A stretch of 64,000 bases of DNA from Azospirillum formosense (GCF_040500525.1 NZ_CP159402.1:2482501-2546500), one strand, 5' to 3'; shown: positions 37,720 through 50,162, counted from the first letter of the stretch. The notes: generated by a model not told the origin, from the letters alone. Made by a program: numbers and translations.

Positions 37720-38895
37720 ATGGCGACCCCGGCCGGCGGCAGCGCCACCACCGACACCCTCTTCAAGGCCGCATCGGCCACCGGCACCGAATGGGGCGCC
37801 GTCGTCAAGGCGTGCCTGGACGAGCTGGGGGCGGTGGAGGGCTGCAACCTCGGCTTCCTCTACATCACCGACGCTCTGGCCGAGCACGCGACGAGCATGG
37901 TCACGCTGCTGCGCGGCGTCACCGGCATCCGCGACTGGGTGGGCACCGTCGGCATCGGCGTCTGCGCCAACGACGAGGAGATCTTCGACAAGCCGGGCAT
38001 CGCCGTGATGGTGGCCCGCCTGCCGCCGGAGGGCTTCCGCCTGTTCCCGGTGGTGTCGGGCGACATGGAGCCGCTGCGCCGCATGGCCGGCGGCTGGCTG
38101 GACAAGCACGGCGCCATGCTGGCTCTCGCCCACGCCGACCCGCGCCACCAGGATCTGGCCGGGCTGGTCGTTTCGCTGGCGGAATCGACCGGGGCCTTCC
38201 TGGTCGGCGGCCTGTCGGCCTCGCGGTCGGAGTTCCCGCAATTCACCATTCCCGGCAACACCGCCACGATGGTCGGCGGGCCGGTGGCCGACGGCGGCGT
38301 GTCGGGCGTGCTGTTCGCGCCGCAGGTGCCGGTCGCCACCGGCCTCAGCCAGGGCTGCACGCCCATCGGCCCGGTGCGCACCATCACCGCGGCGGAGGAC
38401 AACATCGTCCTGGAGATCGACGGGCGCCCGGCGCTGGACGTCTTCAAGGAGGACATCGGCGAGCTGCTGGCCCGCGATCTCAAGCGGGTGTCCGGCTACA
38501 TCTTCGCCGGCCTGCCCATCGCCGGCAGCGACACGGCGGATTATCTGGTCCGCGACCTGATCGCCATCGACCCGCGCGCCGGCTGGATCGCCGTCGCCCA
38601 CCATGTGCAGAGCGGCCAGCCCATCCTGTTCACCCGCCGCGACCAGCAGAGCGCCGAGGCCGACATGCGCCGCATGCTGGCCAACCTGCGCAAGCGCGTG
38701 AAGACCACCCCGAAGGGCGCGCTCTACGTCAGCTGCATCGCCCGCGGCCCCAGCCTGTTCGGCGAGGGCAGCCAGGAGCTGGCGCTGATCCGCGAGACCT
38801 TCGGCGACATCCCGCTGGCCGGATTCTTCGCCAGCGGCGAGATCTCCAACGCCCGCCTGTACGGATACACGGGCGTGCTCACCCTGTTCCTTTAA
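37720..38895 (+). CDS. FIST-domain signal transduction protein
   Basis: A 391-aa protein with FIST N and FIST C domains, proposed sensory modules for small ligands such as amino acids. N-terminal part: GCNLGFLYITDALAEHATSMVTLLR; C-terminal part: GALYVSCIARGPSLFGEGSQELALI and PLAGFFASGEISNARLYGYTGVLTLF. No membrane segment, kinase or receiver domain is fused, so it probably acts with a separate partner that is not visible here. It follows the arylesterase closely; the aldo/keto reductase begins 13 bp later. Confidence 0.88.
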   Translation: MATPAGGSATTDTLFKAASATGTEWGAVVKACLDELGAVEGCNLGFLYITDALAEHATSMVTLLRGVTGIRDWVGTVGIGVCANDEEIFDKPGIAVMVARLPPEGFRLFPVVSGDMEPLRRMAGGWLDKHGAMLALAHADPRHQDLAGLVVSLAESTGAFLVGGLSASRSEFPQFTIPGNTATMVGGPVADGGVSGVLFAPQVPVATGLSQGCTPIGPVRTITAAEDNIVLEIDGRPALDVFKEDIGELLARDLKRVSGYIFAGLPIAGSDTADYLVRDLIAIDPRAGWIAVAHHVQSGQPILFTRRDQQSAEADMRRMLANLRKRVKTTPKGALYVSCIARGPSLFGEGSQELALIRETFGDIPLAGFFASGEISNARLYGYTGVLTLFL

Positions 38896-38908
38896 GGACC
38901 ACAACCAC

Positions 38909-39952
38909 ATGCAATACCGTCCGCTCGGCCGCACCGGCCTGTCGGTCAGCGCCATCGGCCTGGGCACCATGACCTGGGGCCGCCAGAACAGCGAGGCCGA
39001 AGGCCACGCCCAGATGGATTACGCGCTCGGCGAGGGCGTGAATTTCTGGGACACGGCGGAGATGTACGCCATCCCCCCGACCGCCGACACGTACGGACGT
39101 ACGGAGGAGGTGATCGGCAGCTGGTTCAAGGCGAACGGCAAGCGCGATCAGGTGATCCTGGCGAGCAAGGTCGTCGGAGCGACCGACGGCGGTTTCGCCT
39201 GGGTGCGCAACGGCGAGGCGAAGCTCGACCGCGCCAACATCTTCGCGGCGGTGGAGGCCAGCCTGCGCCGGCTCCAGACCGACTACATCGACCTGTACCA
39301 GCTCCACTGGCCCGACCGTGCGACCAACCGCTTCGGCGCGCGCAACTACGTCCACCGGCCCGAGAAGGACGGCACGCCCATCGAGGAGACTCTGTCGGCG
39401 CTCGACGAGCTGGTCAAGTCCGGCAAGGTCCGCCACGTCGGCGTCTCGAACGAGTCGCCCTGGGGCGTGATGCAGTTCCTGAAGCTGGCGGAGAACAAGG
39501 GCCTGCCGCGCATCGCCTCGATCCAGAACGCCTACAGCCTGCTGAACCGGACCTTCGAGCAGGGTCTGGCCGAGATGTCTCTGCGCGAGGATGTCGGGCT
39601 TCTCGCCTATTCGCCGCTGGCCGCCGGCACGCTGACCGGCAAGTATCTGGACGGCGCCGTTCCCGCCGGCACCCGCCGCGCGCTGGATCACCGGAAGTCG
39701 CGCTACGCCACGGTCAACGCCGACGCGGCGACCCGCGAGTATCTGGACATCGCCCGGCGCCACGGCCTGTCGCCGACGCAGATGGCCATCGCCTTCACCC
39801 TGCAGCAGCCCTTCGTGGCGTCCTCGCTGATCGGCGCTACGACCATGGAGGACCTGAAGTCCAACATCGCGGCGGTGGACGTCACGCTGTCGGACGAGGT
39901 GATGAAGGACATCGAGGCGGTCAACGCCCGCTATCCCGACCCCTGCCCGTAA
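38909..39952 (+). CDS. Aldo/keto reductase (Tas-like)
   Basis: NADPH-dependent oxidoreductase of the AKR superfamily, 347 aa, TIM barrel. Matches the Tas subgroup: start MQYRPLGRTGLSVSAIGLGT, catalytic Asp/Tyr region NFWDTAEMYAIPP, YIDLYQLHWPDR with the active-site His, VRHVGVSNESPWG and VASSLIGATTMEDLKSNI. Preceded by AAGGACC. Substrate cannot be predicted. Confidence 0.93.
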   Translation: MQYRPLGRTGLSVSAIGLGTMTWGRQNSEAEGHAQMDYALGEGVNFWDTAEMYAIPPTADTYGRTEEVIGSWFKANGKRDQVILASKVVGATDGGFAWVRNGEAKLDRANIFAAVEASLRRLQTDYIDLYQLHWPDRATNRFGARNYVHRPEKDGTPIEETLSALDELVKSGKVRHVGVSNESPWGVMQFLKLAENKGLPRIASIQNAYSLLNRTFEQGLAEMSLREDVGLLAYSPLAAGTLTGKYLDGAVPAGTRRALDHRKSRYATVNADAATREYLDIARRHGLSPTQMAIAFTLQQPFVASSLIGATTMEDLKSNIAAVDVTLSDEVMKDIEAVNARYPDPCP

Positions 39953-39968
39953 CCGGTTCGGAACGCCG

Positions 39969-40505
39969 ATGATCCGTCTCTTCGTCGCCCTCGATTTCCC
40001 GGAGGATGTGCGCCGGCGTCTGGCGGGGCTGGGCGGCGGCGTGCCCGGCGCCCGCTGGACCGACGCGGACAACCTGCACCTGACGCTCCGCTTCATCGGA
40101 GAGGTGCCGGAGGATCAGGCGGCGGAGATCGACGAGTCGCTGGCGCAGATCGCGGCCCCGGCCTTCGATCTGGTCCTGGACGGCGTGGGCGTGTACGGCA
40201 GCGGCCGCAACGCCCGCGTCCTCTGGGCCGGGGTGGAGCGCAGCGACGCCTTGTCGCACCTCCAGTCCAAGGTCGAGTCGGCGCTGGTCCGCTGCGGCCT
40301 GCCGGCGGAGGAGCGCAAGTTCTCGCCCCACGTCACGCTCGCCCGGCTGAAGGACGCGCCGAAGGACCGGATCGGGCGCTTCATCGAGGAGCGCGGGATG
40401 TTCCGCGCCGGGCCGATCCGGGTGGAGCACTTCACGCTCTACCGCAGCCACCTGGGCAAGGGGGCCGCGGTGTACGAGGCGCTGTCGGAATACGGGCTGG
40501 GGTGA
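39969..40505 (+). CDS. thpR: RNA 2',3'-cyclic phosphodiesterase (ThpR/LigT)
   Basis: Two-histidine phosphoesterase, 178 aa, opening 2',3'-cyclic phosphates of RNA and, in some species, joining tRNA halves. Both HxT motifs are present: HLTLRFIGEVP (about residue 37) and HVTLARLK (about residue 122). Start MIRLFVALDFPEDVRRRL is typical. It follows the aldo/keto reductase by 16 bp and precedes a 170-bp palindromic element. Confidence 0.93.
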   Translation: MIRLFVALDFPEDVRRRLAGLGGGVPGARWTDADNLHLTLRFIGEVPEDQAAEIDESLAQIAAPAFDLVLDGVGVYGSGRNARVLWAGVERSDALSHLQSKVESALVRCGLPAEERKFSPHVTLARLKDAPKDRIGRFIEERGMFRAGPIRVEHFTLYRSHLGKGAAVYEALSEYGLG

Positions 40506-40520
40506 GTGGGTTCGGGATTC

Positions 40521-40690
40521 TTGGCGGGCAACAGGGTCTTCACGGATTGCACGGATTTTGACACGGATTTCTTTTGTTCTTGCTTCAGCGCGTGCCTTCT
40601 CGATCAGCAGGCACCGGGCAAGACCATACAAAAAACCCGTGTAATCCGTGCTTCAATCCGAGAAATCCGTGAAGTCCTGTTGCCCGCCAA
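40521..40690. repeat. 170-bp nested palindromic element with ACGGATT repeats
   Basis: Terminal arms TTGGCGGGCAACAGG and its complement in CCTGTTGCCCGCCAA, continued inward by CTTCACGGATT / AATCCGTGAAG and further ACGGATT / AATCCGT copies. The centre has a GTGCCT...AGGCAC hairpin (40592-40597, 40609-40614). The element is clearly AT-richer than its surroundings. It fills the gap between convergent thpR and ubiH. It could be a MITE or other small non-autonomous repeat, or a two-way terminator; no target duplication is obvious. Confidence 0.75.
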
Positions 40691-40705
40691 GACTCCAACC
40701 ACGCC

Positions 40706-41956
40706 TTACAGCGGCACGCCCTTGATCATCCGCGGCAGCTCGCCGACCACGCCCATCGCGTGCCGCATGAAGAAGCGCTTCAGCGGCGGCAGGCGGTTGA
40801 CGACGGCCATGCCGACGTCGCGGGCCAGCTTGATCGGCGGGATGTTGTTGGAGAACAGGTGCACCAGACCGTCGCACACCGCGGCCAGCAGCACCGTGTC
40901 GAAGCGGCGCCAGCGCTGGAAGCGGGCCAGCACCTCCGGCGAGCCGACGTCCAGCCCCAGCCGGTGGGCGTCCACGATCACCTCGGCGAGCGCCGCCACG
41001 TCGCGCAGGCCCAGGTTCAGCCCCTGCCCGGCGATGGGGTGGATGGCGTGGGCCGCCTCGCCGATCAGCGCCACGCGCTCGGCGATGAAACGCTCGGCCA
41101 GCAGGACCGACAGCGGCCAGGCGTCGCGCCGGGTCACCAGTTCGATGTCGCCCAGATAGCCGCCCGACCGCCGGGTCAGCTCGTCGATGAACTGGTCCTC
41201 CGGCAGCTTCAGATACATGTCGACCAGCGACCGCTTCTCGCTCCACACGATGGAGGAGCGGTTCCCGGTCATCGGCAGCACGGCGAAGGGACCGTTGGGC
41301 AGGAAATGCTCCACCGCCACGCCGTTGTGCGGCTCCGAATGGCGGATCGTGCAGATGATCGCGGATTGATCGTAGGCCCAGGTGCGCAGCTTGATCCCGG
41401 CGCTTTCCCGCGCCAGCGAGCGGCGCCCGTCGGCCCCGACCACCAACCGCGCCTTGACCACCCGCCCGTCGGCCAGCTTTACCGTGGCGCCGGCGCGGCT
41501 GCGCTCGATCGACACGGCCTGGGCCGGGGCCAGATGGCGCAGGCCGGGCAGCTCCCTGGCGCGGGCGAACAGGGCGCGGCGCATGTCCTTGTTGTCGAGA
41601 ATCCAGCCGAAGGGTTGGTTCCGGCCGTCCCAGTTCAGCTCCTTGTGGTCGTAATGCACGAACAAGGGCGAGAACTGGTCGGCCACCCGGATGTCGAGGA
41701 TCGGGCCGGCGTCGGGCTCCATGTGCTTCCACACGCCCGCCCCCTCCAGCACCTTCATCGAGGCGTAGGCGACCGCCGTGGTGCGGATGTCGAAGTCGTC
41801 CGCGGCCTGCCGGTCCGGGCTGTCGCGGTCGATGCAGACCACCGGAACGCCCGCGGTGGCCAGGGCCGCCGCCATGCTGAGCCCGGCCAGTCCGCCGCCC
41901 AACACGACGACGTCGGTCGTGATCTCCTGCGCTGCGGTGGTGCCCGATTCGGTCAT
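40706..41956 (-). CDS. ubiH: UbiH/UbiF-family FAD-dependent hydroxylase
   Basis: Class A flavin monooxygenase for ring hydroxylation in ubiquinone synthesis, 416 aa. FAD motif VVLGGGLAGLSMAAALATAG, DG motif RLVVGADGRRSLARESAG, and GD motif ALIGEAAHAIHPIAGQGLNLGLRD. It ends with a conserved C-terminal hydrophobic region (VLLAAVCDGLVHLFSNN). Which ring position it hydroxylates cannot be told. Divergent from the PII gene, matching the known ubiH-glnZ-aat order of A. brasilense. Confidence 0.9.
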   Translation of the reverse strand: MTESGTTAAQEITTDVVVLGGGLAGLSMAAALATAGVPVVCIDRDSPDRQAADDFDIRTTAVAYASMKVLEGAGVWKHMEPDAGPILDIRVADQFSPLFVHYDHKELNWDGRNQPFGWILDNKDMRRALFARARELPGLRHLAPAQAVSIERSRAGATVKLADGRVVKARLVVGADGRRSLARESAGIKLRTWAYDQSAIICTIRHSEPHNGVAVEHFLPNGPFAVLPMTGNRSSIVWSEKRSLVDMYLKLPEDQFIDELTRRSGGYLGDIELVTRRDAWPLSVLLAERFIAERVALIGEAAHAIHPIAGQGLNLGLRDVAALAEVIVDAHRLGLDVGSPEVLARFQRWRRFDTVLLAAVCDGLVHLFSNNIPPIKLARDVGMAVVNRLPPLKRFFMRHAMGVVGELPRMIKGVPL

Positions 41957-42055
41957 GATGGCGCTGCCCTTCGATCAGTGTAGACGGGTACGAACAATCG
42001 TTCCGCTCGGTCCGGATGTCCAGCGGCGCGGCGTCGCGGCACCCGGTTTGCGTAA

Positions 42056-42613
<558 letters not shown>

Positions 42614-42627
42614 GGCGGACCGGACCC

Positions 42628-42696
42628 AAGCGGACAGGGCGGGGCGTCACGGCCCGGCCCCTCCCGCGAGGGGGGAAGGCGCGTCCGCTTTTTCTT
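42628..42696 (+). terminator. Terminator of glnZ
   Basis: Outer stem AAGCGGAC / GTCCGCTT with nested G+C hairpins inside (GGGGC...GCCCC and CCCCTCCCGCGAGGGG), followed by TTTCTT. It begins 15 bp after the glnZ stop codon. Confidence 0.8.
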
Positions 42697-42826
42697 GCCG
42701 CGGGGCATCGATGATCTGCCCGGAGACTTGAGGCCGGGCGCGCCAGTCTTTCCGCTGTGACGCCAAGGCCGCCGGAACGGGCGGCGTATGCTTTCCCTTG
42801 ACCGGGTCTCGTCCGGTTTTGTGCCC

Positions 42827-42855
42827 TTGTGCCGGGACTCCACCGCCGGTAGGAT
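42827..42855 (+). promoter_or_regulatory. Candidate promoter of the aminotransferase gene
   Basis: TTGTGC, a 17-bp spacer and TAGGAT, ending 90 bp before the ATG at 42946. It is the best match in the 249 bp between the glnZ terminator and the aminotransferase gene; the rest of that gap shows nothing else recognisable. Confidence 0.35.
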
Positions 42856-42945
42856 CGTTTCCGTTTCGTATCGGGCAGAGGCCCCCAAAAGGCCCCTGAC
42901 GGGCCGTGCCCCTCGGGGCCGGCCCGGCCTTCTCGGGCCGTCCTC

Positions 42946-44199
42946 ATGGAAAGGATTCTCGGCGGCATGTCGCTCCCGGACCTCGGCACCTTCGCTCTCG
43001 TCAACGACCGGCTCGACCGGCTGTCCGACTACCCCTTCACCCGGCTGGCGGCCCTGCTGTCCGGGGTGACGCCGCGCAGCAACGCCGAGCCGATCCTGAT
43101 GTCGGTGGGCGAGCCGCAGCACCAGCCGCCGGCCATCATCGACGAGACGCTGCGCGCCAACGCCCATTTGTGGGGCAAATACCCGCCGGTCGGCGGCACG
43201 CCGGAGTTCCGCGAGGCGGTTGGCGCCTGGCTGACCCGCCGCTACGCCCTGCCGGACGGTCTGTTCGACGCCGAAAAGTCGGTCCTGCCGGTGTCCGGCA
43301 CGCGCGAGGCGCTGTTCCTGCTGGCCCTGCTGGCCGTGCCGCCGTCCAAGGCGGGCCGGCAGCCGGCGGTGCTGATGCCCAACCCCTTCTACGCGCCCTA
43401 CGAGGGGGCGGCCCTGCTGGCGGGGGCGGAGCCGGTGTTCCTGCCCTCCACCCGCGAGACCGGCTTCCTGCCCGACCTCGACGCGCTGACGCCGGAGCTG
43501 CTGGAACGCACGGCGCTGTTCTACCTCTGCACCCCGGCCAACCCGCAGGGGGCGGCGGCCGACGCCGCCTATCTGGAGCGGGCGATCGGGCTGGCGCGGC
43601 GCTACGGCTTCATCCTGGCGGTGGACGAGTGCTACGCCGAGATCTACCTGGACAAGCCGCCGGTCGGCGCGCTCCAGGTCGCCTCCAGGCTGGTCCATGA
43701 CGGGAAGCCCTGGGCGAACATCCTGGTCTTCCATTCCCTGTCCAAGCGGTCGAGCGCCGCCGGGCTGCGCTCGGGCTTCGTGGCCGGCGATCCGGAACTG
43801 ATGGCGCGCTTCACCCGCCTGCGCAGCTATTCCAACGCCGGGATGCCGCTGCCGGTGCTGGCGGCCAGCGCCGCCCTGTGGCGGGACGAGGCGCATGTCG
43901 AGGAGAACCGCGCGCTCTACCGCGCCAAGTTCGACGCGGCGGAGGCCGCGCTGAAGGGGCGCTACGGCTATTACCGGCCGGACGGCGGCTTCTTCCTGTG
44001 GCTGGAGGTCGGCGACGGCGAGGAGGCGACGCGCCGCCTGTGGGCGGAGGGCGGCATCCGCGTTCTGCCCGGCGCCTACCTGACCCGCAGCAACCCCGGC
44101 GAGGCCAACCCCGGCGCCCCCTTCATCCGCATCGCGCTGGTGAACGACGCCGAGACGGTCGCCCACGCCTGCGCCGCCATCGCCCGCATCCTGGGATAA
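42946..44199 (+). CDS. aat: PLP-dependent aminotransferase (aspartate aminotransferase / DapC-like)
   Basis: Class I/II aminotransferase, 417 aa. Visible motifs: PFTRLAALL start, KYPPVGGTPEFREAVGAWL, VSGTREALFLLALL, PNPFYAPYEGAAL, TPANPQGA, DECYAEIY and the PLP lysine in FHSLSKRSSAAGLRSGF, followed by the phosphate-binding Arg. It aligns best with N-succinyldiaminopimelate aminotransferases, but the locus in A. brasilense is called aat. An alternative start is the ATG at 42967. It lies downstream of glnZ. Confidence 0.88.
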   Translation: MERILGGMSLPDLGTFALVNDRLDRLSDYPFTRLAALLSGVTPRSNAEPILMSVGEPQHQPPAIIDETLRANAHLWGKYPPVGGTPEFREAVGAWLTRRYALPDGLFDAEKSVLPVSGTREALFLLALLAVPPSKAGRQPAVLMPNPFYAPYEGAALLAGAEPVFLPSTRETGFLPDLDALTPELLERTALFYLCTPANPQGAAADAAYLERAIGLARRYGFILAVDECYAEIYLDKPPVGALQVASRLVHDGKPWANILVFHSLSKRSSAAGLRSGFVAGDPELMARFTRLRSYSNAGMPLPVLAASAALWRDEAHVEENRALYRAKFDAAEAALKGRYGYYRPDGGFFLWLEVGDGEEATRRLWAEGGIRVLPGAYLTRSNPGEANPGAPFIRIALVNDAETVAHACAAIARILG

Positions 44200-44304
44200 G
44201 GGCGGGGGGATAATCCCCCGCCCCTCTTCGGCCCTCCCAGTCACCCCGGTCTTTCGCCCCGAAGGACGGGTTCGGTACAGCACGTTCTTGAGGACCTTCT
44301 GCCC

Positions 44305-46836
<2,532 letters not shown>

Positions 46837-46846
46837 AGGGCGGTCG

Positions 46847-46944
46847 CCCCCTCCCTAGCCCTCCCCCTCTTCGAGGTGGAGGGGACTGGCGCCGCTTCGC
46901 ACAAGCCCCCTCTCCCTCGAAGAGGGGGAGGGTTGGGGAGGGGG
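46847..46944. repeat. Long extragenic inverted repeat between ftsK and lolA
   Basis: Arms of about 28 bp: CCCCCTCCCTAGCCCTCCCC ending CTCTTCGA on the left, and the near complement TCGAAGAGGGGGAGGG ending TTGGGGAGGGGG on the right. Same family as the element at 8453-8543. It sits between two same-strand genes, so it may separate their expression. Confidence 0.75.
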
Positions 46945-47022
46945 TAAAGCGCCCTTTCTCCTTGGAACCACCGCCGCCGCGCCCCATTTCCGCCCGGAAC
47001 GTCCGGTTACCTAGCAGGCATC

Positions 47023-47685
47023 ATGAAGATCCCGTTCCGCCGCATCCTGGCTGCCGCTGCCGTCGCCCTGTCCGTCACCACGGCGGGAGCGGTCCTCGAC
47101 TCCGCGCTCGCCGCGCCGCGCGCCGCCGCCCTGTCCGCCCAGGACCAGACGCTGGTGGCCCAGGCGGAAAGCTACCTGAACGGCATCGGCACCCTGCAAT
47201 CGAAGTTCGTGCAGGTCGCGCCGAACGGCCATCAGACCACCGGCACCTTCTACCTCGCGCGCCCCGGCCGGATGCGGCTGGAATATGACCCGCCGGTGAA
47301 GGACTTCGTCGTCGCCGACGGCGCCTTCATCTTCTATTGGGACGGGGAGATGCGGCAGCAGTCCAGCGCCCCCATCGGCAGCACGCTGGCCGACTTCATC
47401 CTGCGCAAGAACATCCGGCTGTCCGGCGACGTGACGGTGACCGGGGTCTATCAGGCGCCGGGACTGGTGGAGATCAGCCTGACCGAGACCAAGGACCCCG
47501 GCAAGGGCACCCTGACGCTGGTCTTCGAGGACCGGCCCTTCCAGCTCCGCAAATGGCGGGTGCTGGATGCCCAGGGGCTGACGACCGAGGTGGCGCTGAT
47601 GAACCCGCGCGAGGGCATGCAGTTCGACTCGAAGCTCTTCTACTTCATCGAACCCAGCAAGAGCGATTACGGCCGCAGCAACTGA
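47023..47685 (+). CDS. lolA: LolA family outer-membrane lipoprotein carrier
   Basis: Periplasmic chaperone ferrying lipoproteins from LolCDE to the outer membrane, 220 aa. Sec signal peptide (KIPFRRILAAAAVALSVTTAG, cleavage near ALA-APRA). The fold is marked by LNGIGTLQSKFVQVAPNG, TGTFYLARPGRMRLEYDPP, LADFILRKNIRLSGD and LTLVFEDRPFQLRKWRVLD. A terminal acidic/aromatic end (FYFIEPSKSDYG) is typical of alphaproteobacterial members. Follows ftsK. Confidence 0.93.
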   Translation: MKIPFRRILAAAAVALSVTTAGAVLDSALAAPRAAALSAQDQTLVAQAESYLNGIGTLQSKFVQVAPNGHQTTGTFYLARPGRMRLEYDPPVKDFVVADGAFIFYWDGEMRQQSSAPIGSTLADFILRKNIRLSGDVTVTGVYQAPGLVEISLTETKDPGKGTLTLVFEDRPFQLRKWRVLDAQGLTTEVALMNPREGMQFDSKLFYFIEPSKSDYGRSN

Positions 47686-47836
47686 TTCGCCCTACCTATT
47701 CCGCACGGATTTCGCGCGAATCCCGCCGCGCCGACAACCCGCCGCCGCAACGAAGTCCTCCTGATCCTGTTGCCGTGCTGTATCGGGCGCGTTCACCCGC
47801 GCCCGCTGCACTCGAACGGATGAGGGGAGACGCGAC

Positions 47837-48457
47837 ATGGCGACGGAGGCGATGTACGAGGCCCGCCGGGTCCAGGGCATGAACGACCTGCTGGCGCGCA
47901 ACTGGTGGGCGCTGGCGTTGCGCGGCGCCGCGGCGGTGGTGCTCGGCCTGCTGGCCTTCCTTCTGCCGGGGGCGACGGTCGCCACCCTGGCGATTCTTCT
48001 CGCGGCCTATCTGCTGATGGACGGGCTGTTCGCCATCGTCGGCGGCGTCCGCGCCGCGCAGGCGCAGGAGCGCAGCCTGCCCTTCCTGCTGGACGGCGTG
48101 GTCAGTCTGGTGGCGGGCGCCGTGGCCCTGCTGTGGCCGGAGGCGAGCCTGTTCGCGCTGATCTTCGTGATCGCCGCCTGGTCGGTCATCACCGGCTTCG
48201 CCAAGATCATGACCGCGTGGCGCATGCACCGCACCCACGGCAAATGGGCCTGGGGCGTGGCCGGCGCCCTGTCGGTGCTGTTCGGCTTCGGCATGTGGGT
48301 CCTGCCGTCGCTGGGCCTGCTGGCCGTGGCGCTGGGCGTGGGCAGCTATCTGATCGCCTATGGCGCGCTGGCCATCATCACGGCCTTCCGCCTGCGTCGC
48401 TGCCTGCACGACCGGAACCATCACTCCAACCACGGCAACGCCGTGGCGGCGGAGTGA
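47837..48457 (+). CDS. HdeD family (DUF308) membrane protein
   Basis: A 206-aa integral membrane protein with six predicted helices in three pairs. The start MNDLLARNWWALALRGAAAVVLGLLAF-type segment (residues 15-35), LLAAYLLMDGLFAIVGGV and GAVALLWPEASLFALI are typical of HdeD. HdeD supports acid resistance at high cell density in E. coli; the role here is unknown. It begins 151 bp after lolA and converges with comM. Confidence 0.88.
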   Translation: MATEAMYEARRVQGMNDLLARNWWALALRGAAAVVLGLLAFLLPGATVATLAILLAAYLLMDGLFAIVGGVRAAQAQERSLPFLLDGVVSLVAGAVALLWPEASLFALIFVIAAWSVITGFAKIMTAWRMHRTHGKWAWGVAGALSVLFGFGMWVLPSLGLLAVALGVGSYLIAYGALAIITAFRLRRCLHDRNHHSNHGNAVAAE

Positions 48458-48461
48458 ACAT

Positions 48462-49994
48462 TCACCGTCCGGGGGCGATGCGGCGGTAGCCGAGCGCCTC
48501 CGCGACGTGCGGGCGGCGCACGCCGCCCCCGCCGTCCAGGTCGGCCAGCGTGCGGGCGACGCGCATGACGCGGTGATAGCCACGGGCGGACAGCTTCAGC
48601 CGCTCCGCCGCCTCGGTCAGCAGGGCGCGGCCCGGCTGGTCGGGAGCGGCGGCCTTCTCCAGCAGTTCGCCGTCCGCCTCGGCGTTGGTGCGCACCGCCC
48701 GGCCCTCGGGAAAGGGGCCGAAGCCGGCGTAGCGCTCCGCCTGGACGGCGCGGGCCAGCGCGACGCGGGCGGCCACGTCGGCGCTGCCCTCCGCGGGCGG
48801 CGGCAGGCTGAGATCGGCGGGGCTGACGGCGGGCACGTCGATGTGCAGGTCGATGCGGTCGAACAGCGGCCCGCTGATCTTCGACTGGTAGTCGGCCGCG
48901 CATTTCGGAGCGCGGGCGCAGGCCAGCGACGGGTCGTCGAGATGGCCGCAGCGGCAGGGGTTCATCGCCGCGATCAACTGCACCCGCGCCGGGTAGGTCA
49001 CATGGTGGTTGGCCCGGCTGACCACCGCCTTTCCGGTCTCCAGCGGCTGGCGCAGCGCCTCCAGCGTGCCGCGCGGGAATTCGGGCAATTCGTCGAGGAA
49101 CAGCACGCCCTTGTGGGCCAGGGAAATCTCGCCGGGCTTGGCGCGCGATCCGCCGCCGACCAGGGCGGGCAGGCTGGCCGACTGGTGCGGCGAACGGTAG
49201 GGGCGCTGGCGCAGCAGCCGGCCGCCTTCCAGCAGCCCGGCGACGCTGTGGATCATCGACACCTCCAGCGCCTCCGCCGGGTCGAGCGGCGGCAGCAGGC
49301 CGGGCAGCCGCGCCGCCAGCATCGACTTGCCGGAGCCGGGCGGCCCGATCATCAGCAGATTGTGCGATCCGGCGGCGGCGACCTCCAGCGCGCGCTTGGC
49401 CGTCTCGTTGCCCTTGACGTCGCGCAGGTCGAGCGGCGCCTCGGCGCTCTCCTGGATGCGCGGGCGCGGGCGGGTCAGCACCTGCTGGCCGCGGAAATGG
49501 TTGATGAGGGCGAGCAGCGTGGCGGGCGCCAGCACGTCCAGCCCCTCCCCCGCCCAGGCGGCCTCGCCGCCGCAGGCCTCCGGGCAGATCAGCCCGCGGT
49601 CGTGGGCCAGCGCGTTGATCGCCGCCGGCAGCACCCCGGCCACCGGGGTCAGCGCCCCGTCCAGCGCCAACTCGCCGAGCGCGCAGTAACGGCTCATCTC
49701 CAGGTCGGGCAGCACGCCCATGACGGTCAGCAGGGCCAGCGCGATGGGCAGGTCGAAGTGGCTGCCCTCCTTCAGCACGTCCGCCGGGGCGAGGTTGACG
49801 GTGATCCGCTTGGCCGGCAGGGCAAGGCCAAGCGCGTGCAAAGCCGCCCGCACCCGCTCCCGGCTCTCGGCCACCGCCTTGTCGGGCAGGCCGACGACGG
49901 TGAAGGCGACGATGCCCCCGGACATCTGAACCTGAACGTCGATGTCCAGAACCTCGATGCCCTGGAACGCCACCGTGTTGATCCGCGCAACCAT
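48462..49994 (-). CDS. comM: YifB/ComM family Mg-chelatase-like AAA ATPase
   Basis: A 510-aa helicase-like AAA+ protein; ComM drives branch migration during natural transformation, and homologues occur in many non-competent bacteria. N-terminal Lon-protease-like fold (VVGLPDKAVAESRERVRAAL, KRITVNLAPADVLKEGSHFDLPIAL), Walker A GPPGSGKS, Walker B GVLFLDELPEF, QPLETGKAVVSRA, a zinc-like CRCGH...C...C group and a C-terminal domain ending VRRPHVAEALGYRR. The ATG at 49994 gives the usual MVARINTVAFQGIEV start; an ATG four codons upstream is possible. Confidence 0.93.
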   Translation of the reverse strand: MVARINTVAFQGIEVLDIDVQVQMSGGIVAFTVVGLPDKAVAESRERVRAALHALGLALPAKRITVNLAPADVLKEGSHFDLPIALALLTVMGVLPDLEMSRYCALGELALDGALTPVAGVLPAAINALAHDRGLICPEACGGEAAWAGEGLDVLAPATLLALINHFRGQQVLTRPRPRIQESAEAPLDLRDVKGNETAKRALEVAAAGSHNLLMIGPPGSGKSMLAARLPGLLPPLDPAEALEVSMIHSVAGLLEGGRLLRQRPYRSPHQSASLPALVGGGSRAKPGEISLAHKGVLFLDELPEFPRGTLEALRQPLETGKAVVSRANHHVTYPARVQLIAAMNPCRCGHLDDPSLACARAPKCAADYQSKISGPLFDRIDLHIDVPAVSPADLSLPPPAEGSADVAARVALARAVQAERYAGFGPFPEGRAVRTNAEADGELLEKAAAPDQPGRALLTEAAERLKLSARGYHRVMRVARTLADLDGGGGVRRPHVAEALGYRRIAPGR

Positions 49995-50162
49995 GCCAGA
50001 CGCCATGCCTTGGAAAATGCACGCGAGTGTATGGGTGGCCGACGGGAAATGCCAGCGCGGCGGGCGGCGCAGGGCCGCTCTGCGGCCGAGCGGCCTTGGG
50101 CGGCGGGCGGGGCTGCCCTACACTTCCTCCCAGATCGGAACACTCAACAAGGGTCAGAGACC

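Noticed and set aside
40521..40690. CRISPR array as an explanation for the repeated ACGGATT words
   Set aside because: Repeats are short, irregularly spaced and in opposite orientations, forming a palindrome rather than repeat-spacer units.
40506..41159. Open frame crossing the palindromic element into ubiH
   Set aside because: It is antisense to ubiH and covers an inverted repeat; no ribosome-binding site or domain.
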